From: Erysipelotrichaceae bacterium
GTDB taxonomy: Bacteria > Bacillota_I > Bacilli_A > Erysipelotrichales > Erysipelotrichaceae
Assembly: GCA_900770275.1 (NCBI GenBank)
Contig: CAAGJS010000376.1
Location: 1-18,782 of the forward strand
Direction: 5' to 3'
DNA length: 18,782 nt
Made by a program: the position numbers and the translations under genes. Each line of letters starts with the position of its first letter. The first letter of the stretch is position 1. Positions 6,972-12,916 of the stretch are shown here, one piece after another. Under the pieces are notes generated by a model, which searched no databases, was not told the origin of the DNA, and saw only the letters and a program-made list of their open reading frames with translations.

Positions 6972-7216
6972 TTCAAGCAGGATGCCGGGGAAGCGGTTGA
7001 ACGCGCTTCTGGAGCGTCGGGGGTCTGTTCATACGCAATCTATTTGCTGCAAATGCCGGTTGCAGGCCGTTGACATCGGGGCCGGACATTGGCCTGCTAT
7101 TTCTCCGGTGCGCTGATAAGGGGATTTTTCGCTGTGCACCGGGGGACGAAACATTTCCTTTTGCTTGTTACGGGAAATATCGGTTGATTTTGATACCGGC
7201 AATTCGGGGCATTTAA
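6972..7216. other. Non-coding stretch between the hydrogenase gene and the IS element
   Basis: No credible gene. It holds several inverted repeats: GAAGCG with CGCTTC near 6990-7010, GCAGGCC (7062-7068) with GGCCTGC (7091-7097), and CCGGTGC (7105-7111) with GCACCGG (7136-7142). None has a clean U-run, so the hydrogenase terminator is not certain; the 7062-7097 pair, followed by TATTTCT, is the best candidate. Near its right edge is a possible promoter, TTGATA (7190-7195), 16 nt, TTTAAC (7212-7217), that would have driven the DUF2200 gene before the insertion. Confidence 0.5.
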
Positions 7217-7227
7217 CTTAAGAATCC

Positions 7228-7269
7228 GCCCGATTCATCTCCCTTACTTGTATGGGAGATGAATCGGGC
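7228..7269. repeat. Left-end hairpin of the IS605-type element
   Basis: A perfect 16-bp stem, GCCCGATTCATCTCCC (7228-7243) with its complement (7254-7269), around TTACTTGTAT. It lies outside tnpA. It is longer and more perfect than end hairpins usually are in this family. It has no U-run after it, so it reads better as an end structure than as a terminator of the hydrogenase gene. Confidence 0.7.
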
Positions 7270-7334
7270 ATATTTTATACTATGTGTAATTGGAAATAAT
7301 GGCTCTATATACAGATATAAATTCATATATGTGA

Positions 7335-7340
7335 TATACT
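7335..7340 (+). promoter_or_regulatory. Extended -10 box (TGATATACT) directly before tnpA
   Basis: TATACT (7335-7340) is preceded by TGA, giving the TGn extended -10 arrangement. It ends 6 nt before the tnpA ATG, so transcription would begin at about the start codon. No Shine-Dalgarno is visible upstream. No clear -35 was found. Confidence 0.45.
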
Positions 7341-7346
7341 ATATGC

Positions 7347-7760
7347 ATGAGCGATAACTACATTCATGCAAGGACGTGTGTATACAACGTCCATTACCAT
7401 ATTGTTTGGTGTGTCAAATACCGTCGTAAAGTACTGACTCCGGAAATTGAGACCTCTTTGCAAGAACTGCTGAAGTCTATCGGCGAAGAAAACGGCTTTT
7501 CTGTCGATCAGTGCGAAGTTGGTGAAGCGGATCATGTACATTGTTTTGTGTCTGCACCGCCGAAGCTCTCGATTACGTTTATTGTCAAGCACCTGAAAGG
7601 TGTTTCCGGTCTTCGCTTGTTTCGTGAATATCCGGAGTTAAGACAGTCTTTATGGCACGGACAGTTGTGGAACGGGTCTTATTTTGTTGAAACCATCGGT
7701 TCTACAAGCGAAGAAAACGTACGCCGTTACATTGATCGGCAGAAAAATGTTCAGAGGTAA
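7347..7760 (+). CDS. tnpA: IS200/IS605 family Y1 transposase TnpA
   Basis: A 137-aa single-strand DNA transposase of the HUH/Y1 class, normal length for IS200-like enzymes (about 130-155 aa). The HUH metal motif is H63-V64-H65 in ADHVHCFVSAPP, and the nucleophile is Tyr128 in VRRYIDRQK. The intervening LSITFIVKHLKGVSGLRLF and GQLWNGSYFVETIGS segments are typical of the family. The enzyme cuts and joins the element as a single-stranded circle, binding the hairpins at both ends. It is 5 nt upstream of tnpB, so the two are probably co-transcribed. The start at 7347 has no Shine-Dalgarno; it may be translated from a leaderless message, which would keep expression low. No frameshift or missing catalytic residue. 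Confidence 0.95.
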   Translation: MSDNYIHARTCVYNVHYHIVWCVKYRRKVLTPEIETSLQELLKSIGEENGFSVDQCEVGEADHVHCFVSAPPKLSITFIVKHLKGVSGLRLFREYPELRQSLWHGQLWNGSYFVETIGSTSEENVRRYIDRQKNVQR

Positions 7761-7765
7761 TTGCC

Positions 7766-8917
7766 ATGCCGCTCAGAAGGACAAAGCATACATCGAAAAC
7801 AAAGGACCGCATTGCTTATAAGTTCCGTCTTGGGGCTCTTTCGCCTGCGCAGGAAGGATACTTTGCAAAGACATTCGGTGCAGTGCGCTGGCTTTATAAT
7901 CGCATGCTGGCTGACAAAATCAATGCCTGGCAGAACTTTGGCGAGAATCTTCAGCTCACGCCGGCATGGTATAAAAAATTGTCCTGCTGTCCATGGCTCA
8001 AAGACGTAGACAGTCTTGCCCTTGCAAATGTGCAGCTCAATCTGGATCAGGCGTTTCGTCGCTTCTTCAATAAAGAAGGCGGATATCCGAAATTCAAGAA
8101 GAAGGCGGATCATCGTGATTCGTATACAACGAATCATGCGGCTGCGCATTGGAAAGATGGAAAGTTATATTTGTCTCTTCCGAAGATGAAAGAAGAAGTG
8201 TGCGTCATTAACCATCGCTCCATTAAGAAAGGCGGCGTGCTGAAGAGCGCAACGATTTCCCGTGATCCTAGTGGGAAATACTATGTTTCCCTGCTCTATG
8301 AGTATGCAAAAGAACCTGTCGTGCATGACATTGATCCTGACAATGCAATCGGACTGGATATGTCAATGCATGGACTGTATGTTGACTCCCAACAGCGTCA
8401 TGTCGATGCGCCGGAATGGTATCGCAAAGCAGAAGCACGGTTAGCAAGAGAGCAGCGAAAGCTGTCGCACATGAAAAAAGGGTCTTCCAATTATCAGAAG
8501 CAGCGGCTGAAGGTCGCAAAGCTGTATTCGAAAACCAAGAATCAGCGGACCGACTTTCTGCATAAGCTGTCAAATGATCTGACGAATGCGTATGACATCA
8601 TCGGAATTGAGGATCTGAATATGCGTGCGATGGCACAGGCGCTGAACTATGGCAAATCGGTTGGCGACAAGGGATGGGGAGCTTTTGCAGTGATGCTCGC
8701 ATACAAAGCGGAGCGGAAAGGCAAAAAGCTGATCCGCATTGACAAATGGTTCCCCAGCTCTCAGATGTGTCATGAATGCGGAAGCCTCAATAAGAAGACA
8801 AAGGACACTTCCATTCGTGACTGGACATGCCCCGTCTGCGGGCATCATCATGATCGTGATGAAAACGCAGCACGGAATATCAAAACTGAAGCAGTGCGAA
8901 TCTACTGCACATGCTAA
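7766..8917 (+). CDS. tnpB: RNA-guided endonuclease TnpB of an IS605-type element
   Basis: A 383-aa TnpB, the compact ancestor-type relative of Cas12, which cleaves double-stranded DNA guided by an omega RNA from the element's right end. The RuvC catalytic triad is intact: Asp198 in AIGLDMS, Glu282 in IIGIEDLNM, Asp365 in HDRDENAARNI. A zinc-finger insert between the second and third motifs has C335/C338 and C355/C358. The N-terminal part (about 1-190) is the wedge/REC region with AVRWLYNRML and the usual HTH-like start. Start supported by AGAGG about 8 nt upstream. The C-terminal NIKTEAVRIYCTC tail is a slight variant of the usual ending. TnpB promotes retention of the element by cutting the empty donor site after excision; that role is known for relatives and inferred here. 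Confidence 0.95.
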   Translation: MPLRRTKHTSKTKDRIAYKFRLGALSPAQEGYFAKTFGAVRWLYNRMLADKINAWQNFGENLQLTPAWYKKLSCCPWLKDVDSLALANVQLNLDQAFRRFFNKEGGYPKFKKKADHRDSYTTNHAAAHWKDGKLYLSLPKMKEEVCVINHRSIKKGGVLKSATISRDPSGKYYVSLLYEYAKEPVVHDIDPDNAIGLDMSMHGLYVDSQQRHVDAPEWYRKAEARLAREQRKLSHMKKGSSNYQKQRLKVAKLYSKTKNQRTDFLHKLSNDLTNAYDIIGIEDLNMRAMAQALNYGKSVGDKGWGAFAVMLAYKAERKGKKLIRIDKWFPSSQMCHECGSLNKKTKDTSIRDWTCPVCGHHHDRDENAARNIKTEAVRIYCTC

Positions 8918-9122
8918 ACAAGGCATTACAGAACCTCCGGGCCGGAGGGGTTAGCTCGAAATCACTATGCAGGCAAAAGTACAAGGCTGCATAGAACAAC
9001 TCCAGCGTGATGGAACGGCATATCCTTCATGGATCTGCAGCGCATCCCTGACAGTCTGGCAACACGAGAAAAGAGAGGAGCGGATGCTCTGAAGCTCGGT
9101 TACTTGTAGCCGAGTAGGTCAC
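8918..9122 (+). ncRNA. Putative omega RNA (reRNA) scaffold of the TnpB element
   Basis: The 205 nt between the tnpB stop and the right boundary hold no ORF but several stems: CCTCCGG/CCGGAGG (8934-8948), CTATGCAG (8965-8972) with CTGCATAG (8987-8994), and the terminal hairpin CTCGGTTA-CTTG-TAGCCGAG (9095-9114, one G-U). In IS605 elements this region gives a guide RNA that often begins inside the end of tnpB. The guide would start at 9123 (TCAGGGAGGAATC). The 5' end is not determined. Confidence 0.65.
9095..9114. repeat. Right-end hairpin of the IS605-type element
   Basis: An 8-bp stem, CTCGGTTA with TAGCCGAG (one G-U), loop CTTG. The TTACTTGTA core is shared with the left-end hairpin at 7244-7252. 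GTAGGTCAC follows, the likely right cleavage region. Confidence 0.7.
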
Positions 9123-9136
9123 TCAGGGAGGAATCT

Positions 9137-9475
9137 ATGGCAGGAATGAACGCTATGGATATGAAACTTTCAAAGATTTATCCGTTATTGGTCGCCAAGG
9201 CAATGCGCAAAGGACGCTCCCGCCAGGAGGTGGACCAGGTCATCTTCTGGCTGACCGGCTGGGATATGACGCAGATCAACCTGGATATGCGCTATGGCGA
9301 TTTTCTTCAGAATGCCCCTGCTTACAATCCCGCGGCAGAATCCATCAAGGGAATAATCTGCGGCACCCGGGTGGAAGAGATTCAGGATCCAGTAACCCGC
9401 AGGATGCGGCAGCTGGATAAACTGATCGATGGGCTGGCAAAAGGAAAACCGCTCGAGAAGGTGCTGCGCTATTAG
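9137..9475 (+). CDS. DUF2200 family protein
   Basis: A 112-aa protein of the DUF2200 family, whose function is unknown. The conserved features I recognise are the KIYPLLVAKAMRKGRSRQEVD start, the FWLTGWD segment, the NPAAESIKGIICGTRVEEIQDP stretch and the RQLDKLIDGLAKGKPLEKVLR ending. It is probably cytoplasmic: no signal or membrane segment. Full length for the family. The ATG at 9137 has a good Shine-Dalgarno (AGGGAGG, 9126-9132), and two further in-frame ATGs (9146, 9155) are weaker candidates. The IS605 right end lies 14 nt before the ATG, so any native promoter is now about 1.9 kb away and the gene may depend on read-through from the element. Confidence 0.88.
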   Translation: MAGMNAMDMKLSKIYPLLVAKAMRKGRSRQEVDQVIFWLTGWDMTQINLDMRYGDFLQNAPAYNPAAESIKGIICGTRVEEIQDPVTRRMRQLDKLIDGLAKGKPLEKVLRY

Positions 9476-9523
9476 ATGAAAGAATGCGATTCTGCATGTG
9501 ATTCCAAACAGGAGATGCTGCCT

Positions 9524-9546
9524 AAACCTTGAGGGTATAGGTTTTT
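9524..9546 (+). terminator. Weak terminator after the DUF2200 gene
   Basis: AAACCT (9524-9529) pairs with AGGTTT (9539-9544) around a 9-nt loop, followed by TT. Short and AT-rich, about 50 nt past the stop. The rest of the stretch up to the metG promoter (9547-9736) shows no gene or clear element. Confidence 0.45.
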
Positions 9547-9736
9547 CAACATTCCCATTCTTGTTTCTCTTCTTCGTTTTCGGATGCGATGCGCAGTCGG
9601 CCGTGATCCAGGTCAATATGTCGGCAAAGAAGGTTCCGGGTTCTGTTTTCCCTCATGAGGTGTCTTTGTGACAGAAGTGTTTTTTCGTTTTGCTGCAGGA
9701 TGTTGAAGACGGCCAGACTGTACGCAGTTCATTATC

Positions 9737-9765
9737 TTTTCAAACCACCCTCATTCGTCTATAAT
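9737..9765 (+). promoter_or_regulatory. Promoter of the metG T-box transcript
   Basis: -35 TTTTCA (9737-9742), 17-nt spacer, -10 TATAAT (9760-9765). Transcription should start near 9772, just ahead of the T-box leader. Confidence 0.7.
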
Positions 9766-9771
9766 TACTCG

Positions 9772-9990
9772 GTGTAAAGGCAGTGAACGGAAGAGTACTT
9801 TCAGGGTCCTGGAAGAGTGAGCAGGGATGGTGAAAACCTGTGCAGGCAGATGAGGGGAACATGGACCGGGAGCCGGCTGTGCCAACAGTGCAGCCCGTTC
9901 GCACGCGTTATGTGTACAATGAGCGGCCCTGCAAGGGGCAAGACAAAGGTGGTACCGCGTGGAGAACGTCCTTTCATTCGGGACGTTTTT
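9772..9990 (+). ncRNA. T-box riboswitch (Met tRNA responsive) upstream of metG
   Basis: The leader has the T-box sequence in the form AAGGTGGTACCGCG (9946-9959), followed by a terminator stem AACGTCC (9965-9971)/GGACGTT (9981-9987) and a U-run to 9990. The 5' part is a long stem-loop region; GAACGG (9785-9790) can pair with CCGTTC (9895-9900). The likely specifier codon is AUG at 9861-9863 in GGGAACATGGACC, matching methionine. Uncharged tRNA-Met pairing with the specifier and T-box would stabilise the antiterminator and let metG be transcribed. Confidence 0.92.
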
Positions 9991-10007
9991 ATTTTAAGGA
10001 GGAACCT

Positions 10008-11948
10008 ATGACAGAAAAGAAACCGTATTACATTACAACTGCAATCGCCTATGCGGCAGGCAAGCCGCATATCGGTAACGTTTATGAGATTGTGCTGGCG
10101 GATGCGATCGCCCGCAGCAAGCGTCAGCGCGGCTACGATGTCCGCTTCCAGACCGGCACAGATGAACATGGCCAGAAGGTCGAGGAGAAGGCAAAGGCTG
10201 CCGGCCTGACACCGAAGGAATTCGTTGACAAGGTATCTGCAGAGATCAAGGAACAGTTCGACTGCGTCAACATCTCCTATGACAAGTTCATCCGCACGAC
10301 GGATCCCTACCATGAGCGGCAGGTACAGAAGATCTTCAAGAAGCTCTATGACCAGGGCGATATCTACAAGGGACACTACGATGGCATGTACTGTCAGGAG
10401 TGCGAAGCATTCTATACACCGAGCCAGATCGGGCCGGATGGCAAGTGCCCGGTCTGCGGCAGCGAACTGAAGCCGATGCAGGAGGAGGCGTATTTCTTCC
10501 GCATGAGCAAGTATGCGCCGCGTCTGATCCAGTACATTGAGGATCATCCGGAATTCATTCAGCCGGAGAGCCGCCGCAATGAAATGCTCAACAACTTCCT
10601 GAAGCCGGGGCTGCATGATCTGTGCCTTTCCCGTACCTCGTTCAAGTGGGGCATTCCGGTTGACTTCGATCCGAACCATGTCGTCTACGTGTGGATCGAT
10701 GCTCTGAGCAACTATATTACGGGTCTTGGCTACGATGTCGACGGAAACAGCGATCCGCTGTACAAGAAGTACTGGCCCGCGGATCTGCACCTCATCGGCA
10801 AGGACATCATCCGCTTCCATACCATTTACTGGCCCATCATGCTGATGGCACTGGGAGAGCCGCTGCCCAAGCAGGTATTCGGTCACCCGTGGCTGCTCAC
10901 AGGCAACGACAAGATGTCCAAGTCCAAGGGAAACGTCATCTATACCGATGACCTCGTAAATCTCTTCGGTCAGGATGCGGTCCGCTATCTGATGATTCAT
11001 GAGATGCCGTTTGATCAGGATGGCCACATCACCTATCCGCTGATGATTGATCGCATCAACAGCGCCCTTGCCAATAACCTTGGCAACCTCGTCAACCGCA
11101 CCATCTCGATGCAGAACAAGTACTTCAACGGCGTCATTGCCAATCCAAAGGTTTCCACGCCGCTGGATGATGAACTGGTTAAGGCATGCGCCGATACGAT
11201 TGCGGCCGTCAATGCCCACATGGATACACTCCATGTTGCGGACGCCGTCTCCGATATCTTCAAGCTTCTCGACCGTGCTAACAAGTACATCGATGAGACG
11301 ACGCCATGGTCCCTTGCCAAGGATCCGGATCAGATCAGCCGCCTGGCAACGGTGCTCTACAATCTTCTGGAGACGATCCGTATCGCCGCCATTCTGCTGG
11401 AGCCGTACATGCCGGTAACCAGCGGAAAGATCCTGGATCAGATTGGTACGCAGCAGCGCAGCTACGACAGCATCCATTCGTTCGGCGCTCTTGAGACCGG
11501 CATCCACGTGACCGCAAAGCCGGAGATTCTCTTTGCCCGTCTCAATGAGAAGGAAGTCATGGAGAAGGTTGATGCCAACGAGAAGAAGGTTGCCGAAGAG
11601 CGCAAGGCCGCCGAAGCCAAAGCCCGTGAAATTACGATCAACGATGTCGGCAAGCTGGATCTGCGCGTAGGCAAAGTCATCAAGTGCCGCCGCCATCCGA
11701 ACGCCGAGAAGCTTCTGATCGAAGACATCGATCTTGGCAATGGCGATGTACGCCAGATCGTTTCCGGCATCGCCGACAGCTATACGCCAGGCCAGATGAT
11801 CGGCAAGCTCGTGGTCGTCGTAGCGAACCTGAAGCCGGCCGTCATCCGCGGCGAAAAGAGTGAGGGCATGATCCTCGCCGGCCGCAACGAAAGTGAGACC
11901 GCCGTCGTCGAAGTCAACGGCCTGGAACCGGGCACGAAGATTGAGTAA
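10008..11948 (+). CDS. metG: Methionyl-tRNA synthetase with C-terminal tRNA-binding domain
   Basis: A 646-aa class I aminoacyl-tRNA synthetase that attaches methionine to tRNA-Met. The HIGH-like motif is HIGN in GKPHIGNVYEI near residue 17; the KMSKS motif is NDKMSKSKGNV near 303. A zinc knuckle with two CxxC pairs (CQECEAF and CPVCGSE) lies near 130-150. The anticodon-binding helical domain follows, then a charged helical linker (EKVDANEKKVAEERKAAEAK) and a C-terminal EMAP/TRBD tRNA-binding domain (LDLRVGKVIKCRRHPNAEKL to the end), typical of the long bacterial MetG. I start at 10008, where AAGGAGG lies 5 nt upstream; the frame is open upstream to 9840, but that would translate the T-box. 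Regulated by the T-box. A terminator follows 45 nt after the stop. Confidence 0.98.
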   Translation: MTEKKPYYITTAIAYAAGKPHIGNVYEIVLADAIARSKRQRGYDVRFQTGTDEHGQKVEEKAKAAGLTPKEFVDKVSAEIKEQFDCVNISYDKFIRTTDPYHERQVQKIFKKLYDQGDIYKGHYDGMYCQECEAFYTPSQIGPDGKCPVCGSELKPMQEEAYFFRMSKYAPRLIQYIEDHPEFIQPESRRNEMLNNFLKPGLHDLCLSRTSFKWGIPVDFDPNHVVYVWIDALSNYITGLGYDVDGNSDPLYKKYWPADLHLIGKDIIRFHTIYWPIMLMALGEPLPKQVFGHPWLLTGNDKMSKSKGNVIYTDDLVNLFGQDAVRYLMIHEMPFDQDGHITYPLMIDRINSALANNLGNLVNRTISMQNKYFNGVIANPKVSTPLDDELVKACADTIAAVNAHMDTLHVADAVSDIFKLLDRANKYIDETTPWSLAKDPDQISRLATVLYNLLETIRIAAILLEPYMPVTSGKILDQIGTQQRSYDSIHSFGALETGIHVTAKPEILFARLNEKEVMEKVDANEKKVAEERKAAEAKAREITINDVGKLDLRVGKVIKCRRHPNAEKLLIEDIDLGNGDVRQIVSGIADSYTPGQMIGKLVVVVANLKPAVIRGEKSEGMILAGRNESETAVVEVNGLEPGTKIE

Positions 11949-11992
11949 AGACGTCGAAAAGCCGTAGAAAAAGACACACACAAACATAGAGA

Positions 11993-12021
11993 GGGAGATG
12001 GCATCTGCTGTCTCCCTTTTT
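11993..12021 (+). terminator. Rho-independent terminator of metG
   Basis: GGGAGA (11993-11998) pairs with TCTCCC (12011-12016), with extra GCA/TGC pairing inside, then TTTTT (12017-12021). It lies 45 nt past the metG stop. Confidence 0.8.
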
Positions 12022-12052
12022 GCGGAAGGAATGGAGGCAGAAAGCGAAATCA

Positions 12053-12081
12053 TTACCGGAAGAATAAGGTACAGGTATACT
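12053..12081 (+). promoter_or_regulatory. Promoter of the NAD kinase gene
   Basis: -35 TTACCG (12053-12058), 17-nt spacer, -10 TATACT (12076-12081). The predicted transcription start falls at or next to the ATG at 12088. Confidence 0.55.
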
Positions 12082-12087
12082 GAAGTT

Positions 12088-12861
12088 ATGGAAAAGACAT
12101 ATGCCTGCGTAGTGCGGCCAGATGATCTGTCGCACTCCATTGAAGAAAAACTGAAAAGCCGCCTGAATCAGGAAGGCTACGTATTGAATGAAAATACCCC
12201 GGCAACGATCTTTGTCATCGGCGGTGACGGTACCTTTCTGCGCGCCGTGCATCAGTATAAGAAACAGCGTGAGACGGCGGTATTCTATGGAATTCATACG
12301 GGGACACTGGGCTTCTACTCCGACTATACGGCCGCGGACTTTGATATCTGGATCGATCATTTTCTGAACCGTCGTGGATCGGTGGAAGAGTTTCCTCTGC
12401 TGGTCGCTGAGACAGAGACGCGCAAGTTCTGCGCCGTCAACGAAGTGCGCATCGAAAATGCGGTACGTACCCAGGTGCTGGATATTGATATTGATGGCAG
12501 CTTCTTTGAACGTTTCCGCGGTACGGGCATTCTGGTTGCGACGCAGCTTGGCTCGACGGCCTATTCCCGCTCCCTTGGCGGAGCCGTTGTGCAGGATGGT
12601 CTTAATGTGATGGAAATGGTGGAGATTGCGGGCATTCATCATAACCGCTATCGTTCTCTGGGGGCGCCACTGATTCTGAAGGCGGGCTCGGTCATTACCC
12701 TTCGTTCCCCGGATCTTTCCGGTGCATTGCTTGGTGCAGATACGCGTGTGCTGCATCTGGAACAGGAGCACAGCGTCAGGATCTATTACAGTGATCGGGG
12801 CATCAAGGTGTTGCGGGGCATGAACGTATCCTATCTGGATCGTCTTCACTCGCTGTTTTAA
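12088..12861 (+). CDS. nadK: NAD kinase
   Basis: A 257-aa ATP-NAD kinase that phosphorylates NAD+ to NADP+, a soluble cytoplasmic enzyme. Diagnostic motifs are GGDGTFL (45-51), the GIHTGTLGF segment (68-76), the CAVNEVRIENA box and the GSTAYSRSLGGAVV glycine-rich stretch. Length is typical. I chose the ATG at 12088 because the protein then begins in the usual way (MEKTYACVV) and because the metG terminator and a promoter occupy the longer in-frame extension back to 11998. There is no Shine-Dalgarno before 12088, and the -10 box ends only 6 nt away, so a leaderless message is likely. It is followed by the PTS-like gene with its own promoter 12 nt past the stop. Confidence 0.95.
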   Translation: MEKTYACVVRPDDLSHSIEEKLKSRLNQEGYVLNENTPATIFVIGGDGTFLRAVHQYKKQRETAVFYGIHTGTLGFYSDYTAADFDIWIDHFLNRRGSVEEFPLLVAETETRKFCAVNEVRIENAVRTQVLDIDIDGSFFERFRGTGILVATQLGSTAYSRSLGGAVVQDGLNVMEMVEIAGIHHNRYRSLGAPLILKAGSVITLRSPDLSGALLGADTRVLHLEQEHSVRIYYSDRGIKVLRGMNVSYLDRLHSLF

Positions 12862-12872
12862 CGGTGCCGGCA

Positions 12873-12881
12873 TGGTACAAT
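12873..12881 (+). promoter_or_regulatory. Extended -10 promoter of the PTS-like gene
   Basis: TGG followed by TACAAT (12876-12881) gives an extended -10. No good -35 at 17-18 nt. Predicted start near 12888, leaving a leader of about 30 nt with AGGAAAGGGG (12901-12910) as the ribosome binding site. Confidence 0.5.
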
Positions 12882-12916
12882 AGGGACACTGATTTTAGTT
12901 AGGAAAGGGGCGGGCG

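Larger units (their letters stand above)
7217..9122 (+). mobile_element. IS605-type insertion sequence (tnpA + tnpB), apparently complete
   Basis: About 1.9 kb with the IS605 order: left-end hairpin, Y1 transposase tnpA, tnpB, then a non-coding right end with its own hairpin. Both end hairpins contain the same TTACTTGTA loop core although their stems differ (left 7228-7269, right 9095-9114), which strongly suggests they are the paired recognition structures for TnpA. The right boundary is put after GTAGGTCAC (9114-9122), 8 nt past the hairpin; the left boundary near TTTAAC (7212-7217), about 11 nt before the hairpin. IS200/IS605 elements make no target duplication, so the edges cannot be proved from this one copy. 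Both genes look full length with catalytic residues present, so the element may be active. Confidence 0.75.

Noticed and set aside
7228..7269. Reading the 16-bp hairpin as the terminator of the hydrogenase gene
   Set aside because: It lies 257 nt past the stop, lacks a U-run and shares its loop with the hairpin at the other end of the IS element, so it is better explained as the left end.
9840..10007. In-frame upstream extension of metG (56 codons)
   Set aside because: It would translate the T-box and its terminator. The Shine-Dalgarno at 9996-10002 and the MTEKKPYY start fit 10008.
11998..12087. In-frame upstream extension of NAD kinase
   Set aside because: It covers the metG terminator and a promoter, and its candidate starts have no properly spaced ribosome binding site; the family-like N-terminus begins at 12088.
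9801..12140. 779-codon open frame on the minus strand
   Set aside because: It lies opposite metG, its T-box and the start of NAD kinase, all of which have clear motifs. The antisense translation has no recognisable domain and no ribosome binding site; it reflects the codon bias of metG.
11914..12873. 319-codon minus-strand frame opposite NAD kinase
   Set aside because: Antisense shadow of an enzyme with clear motifs.
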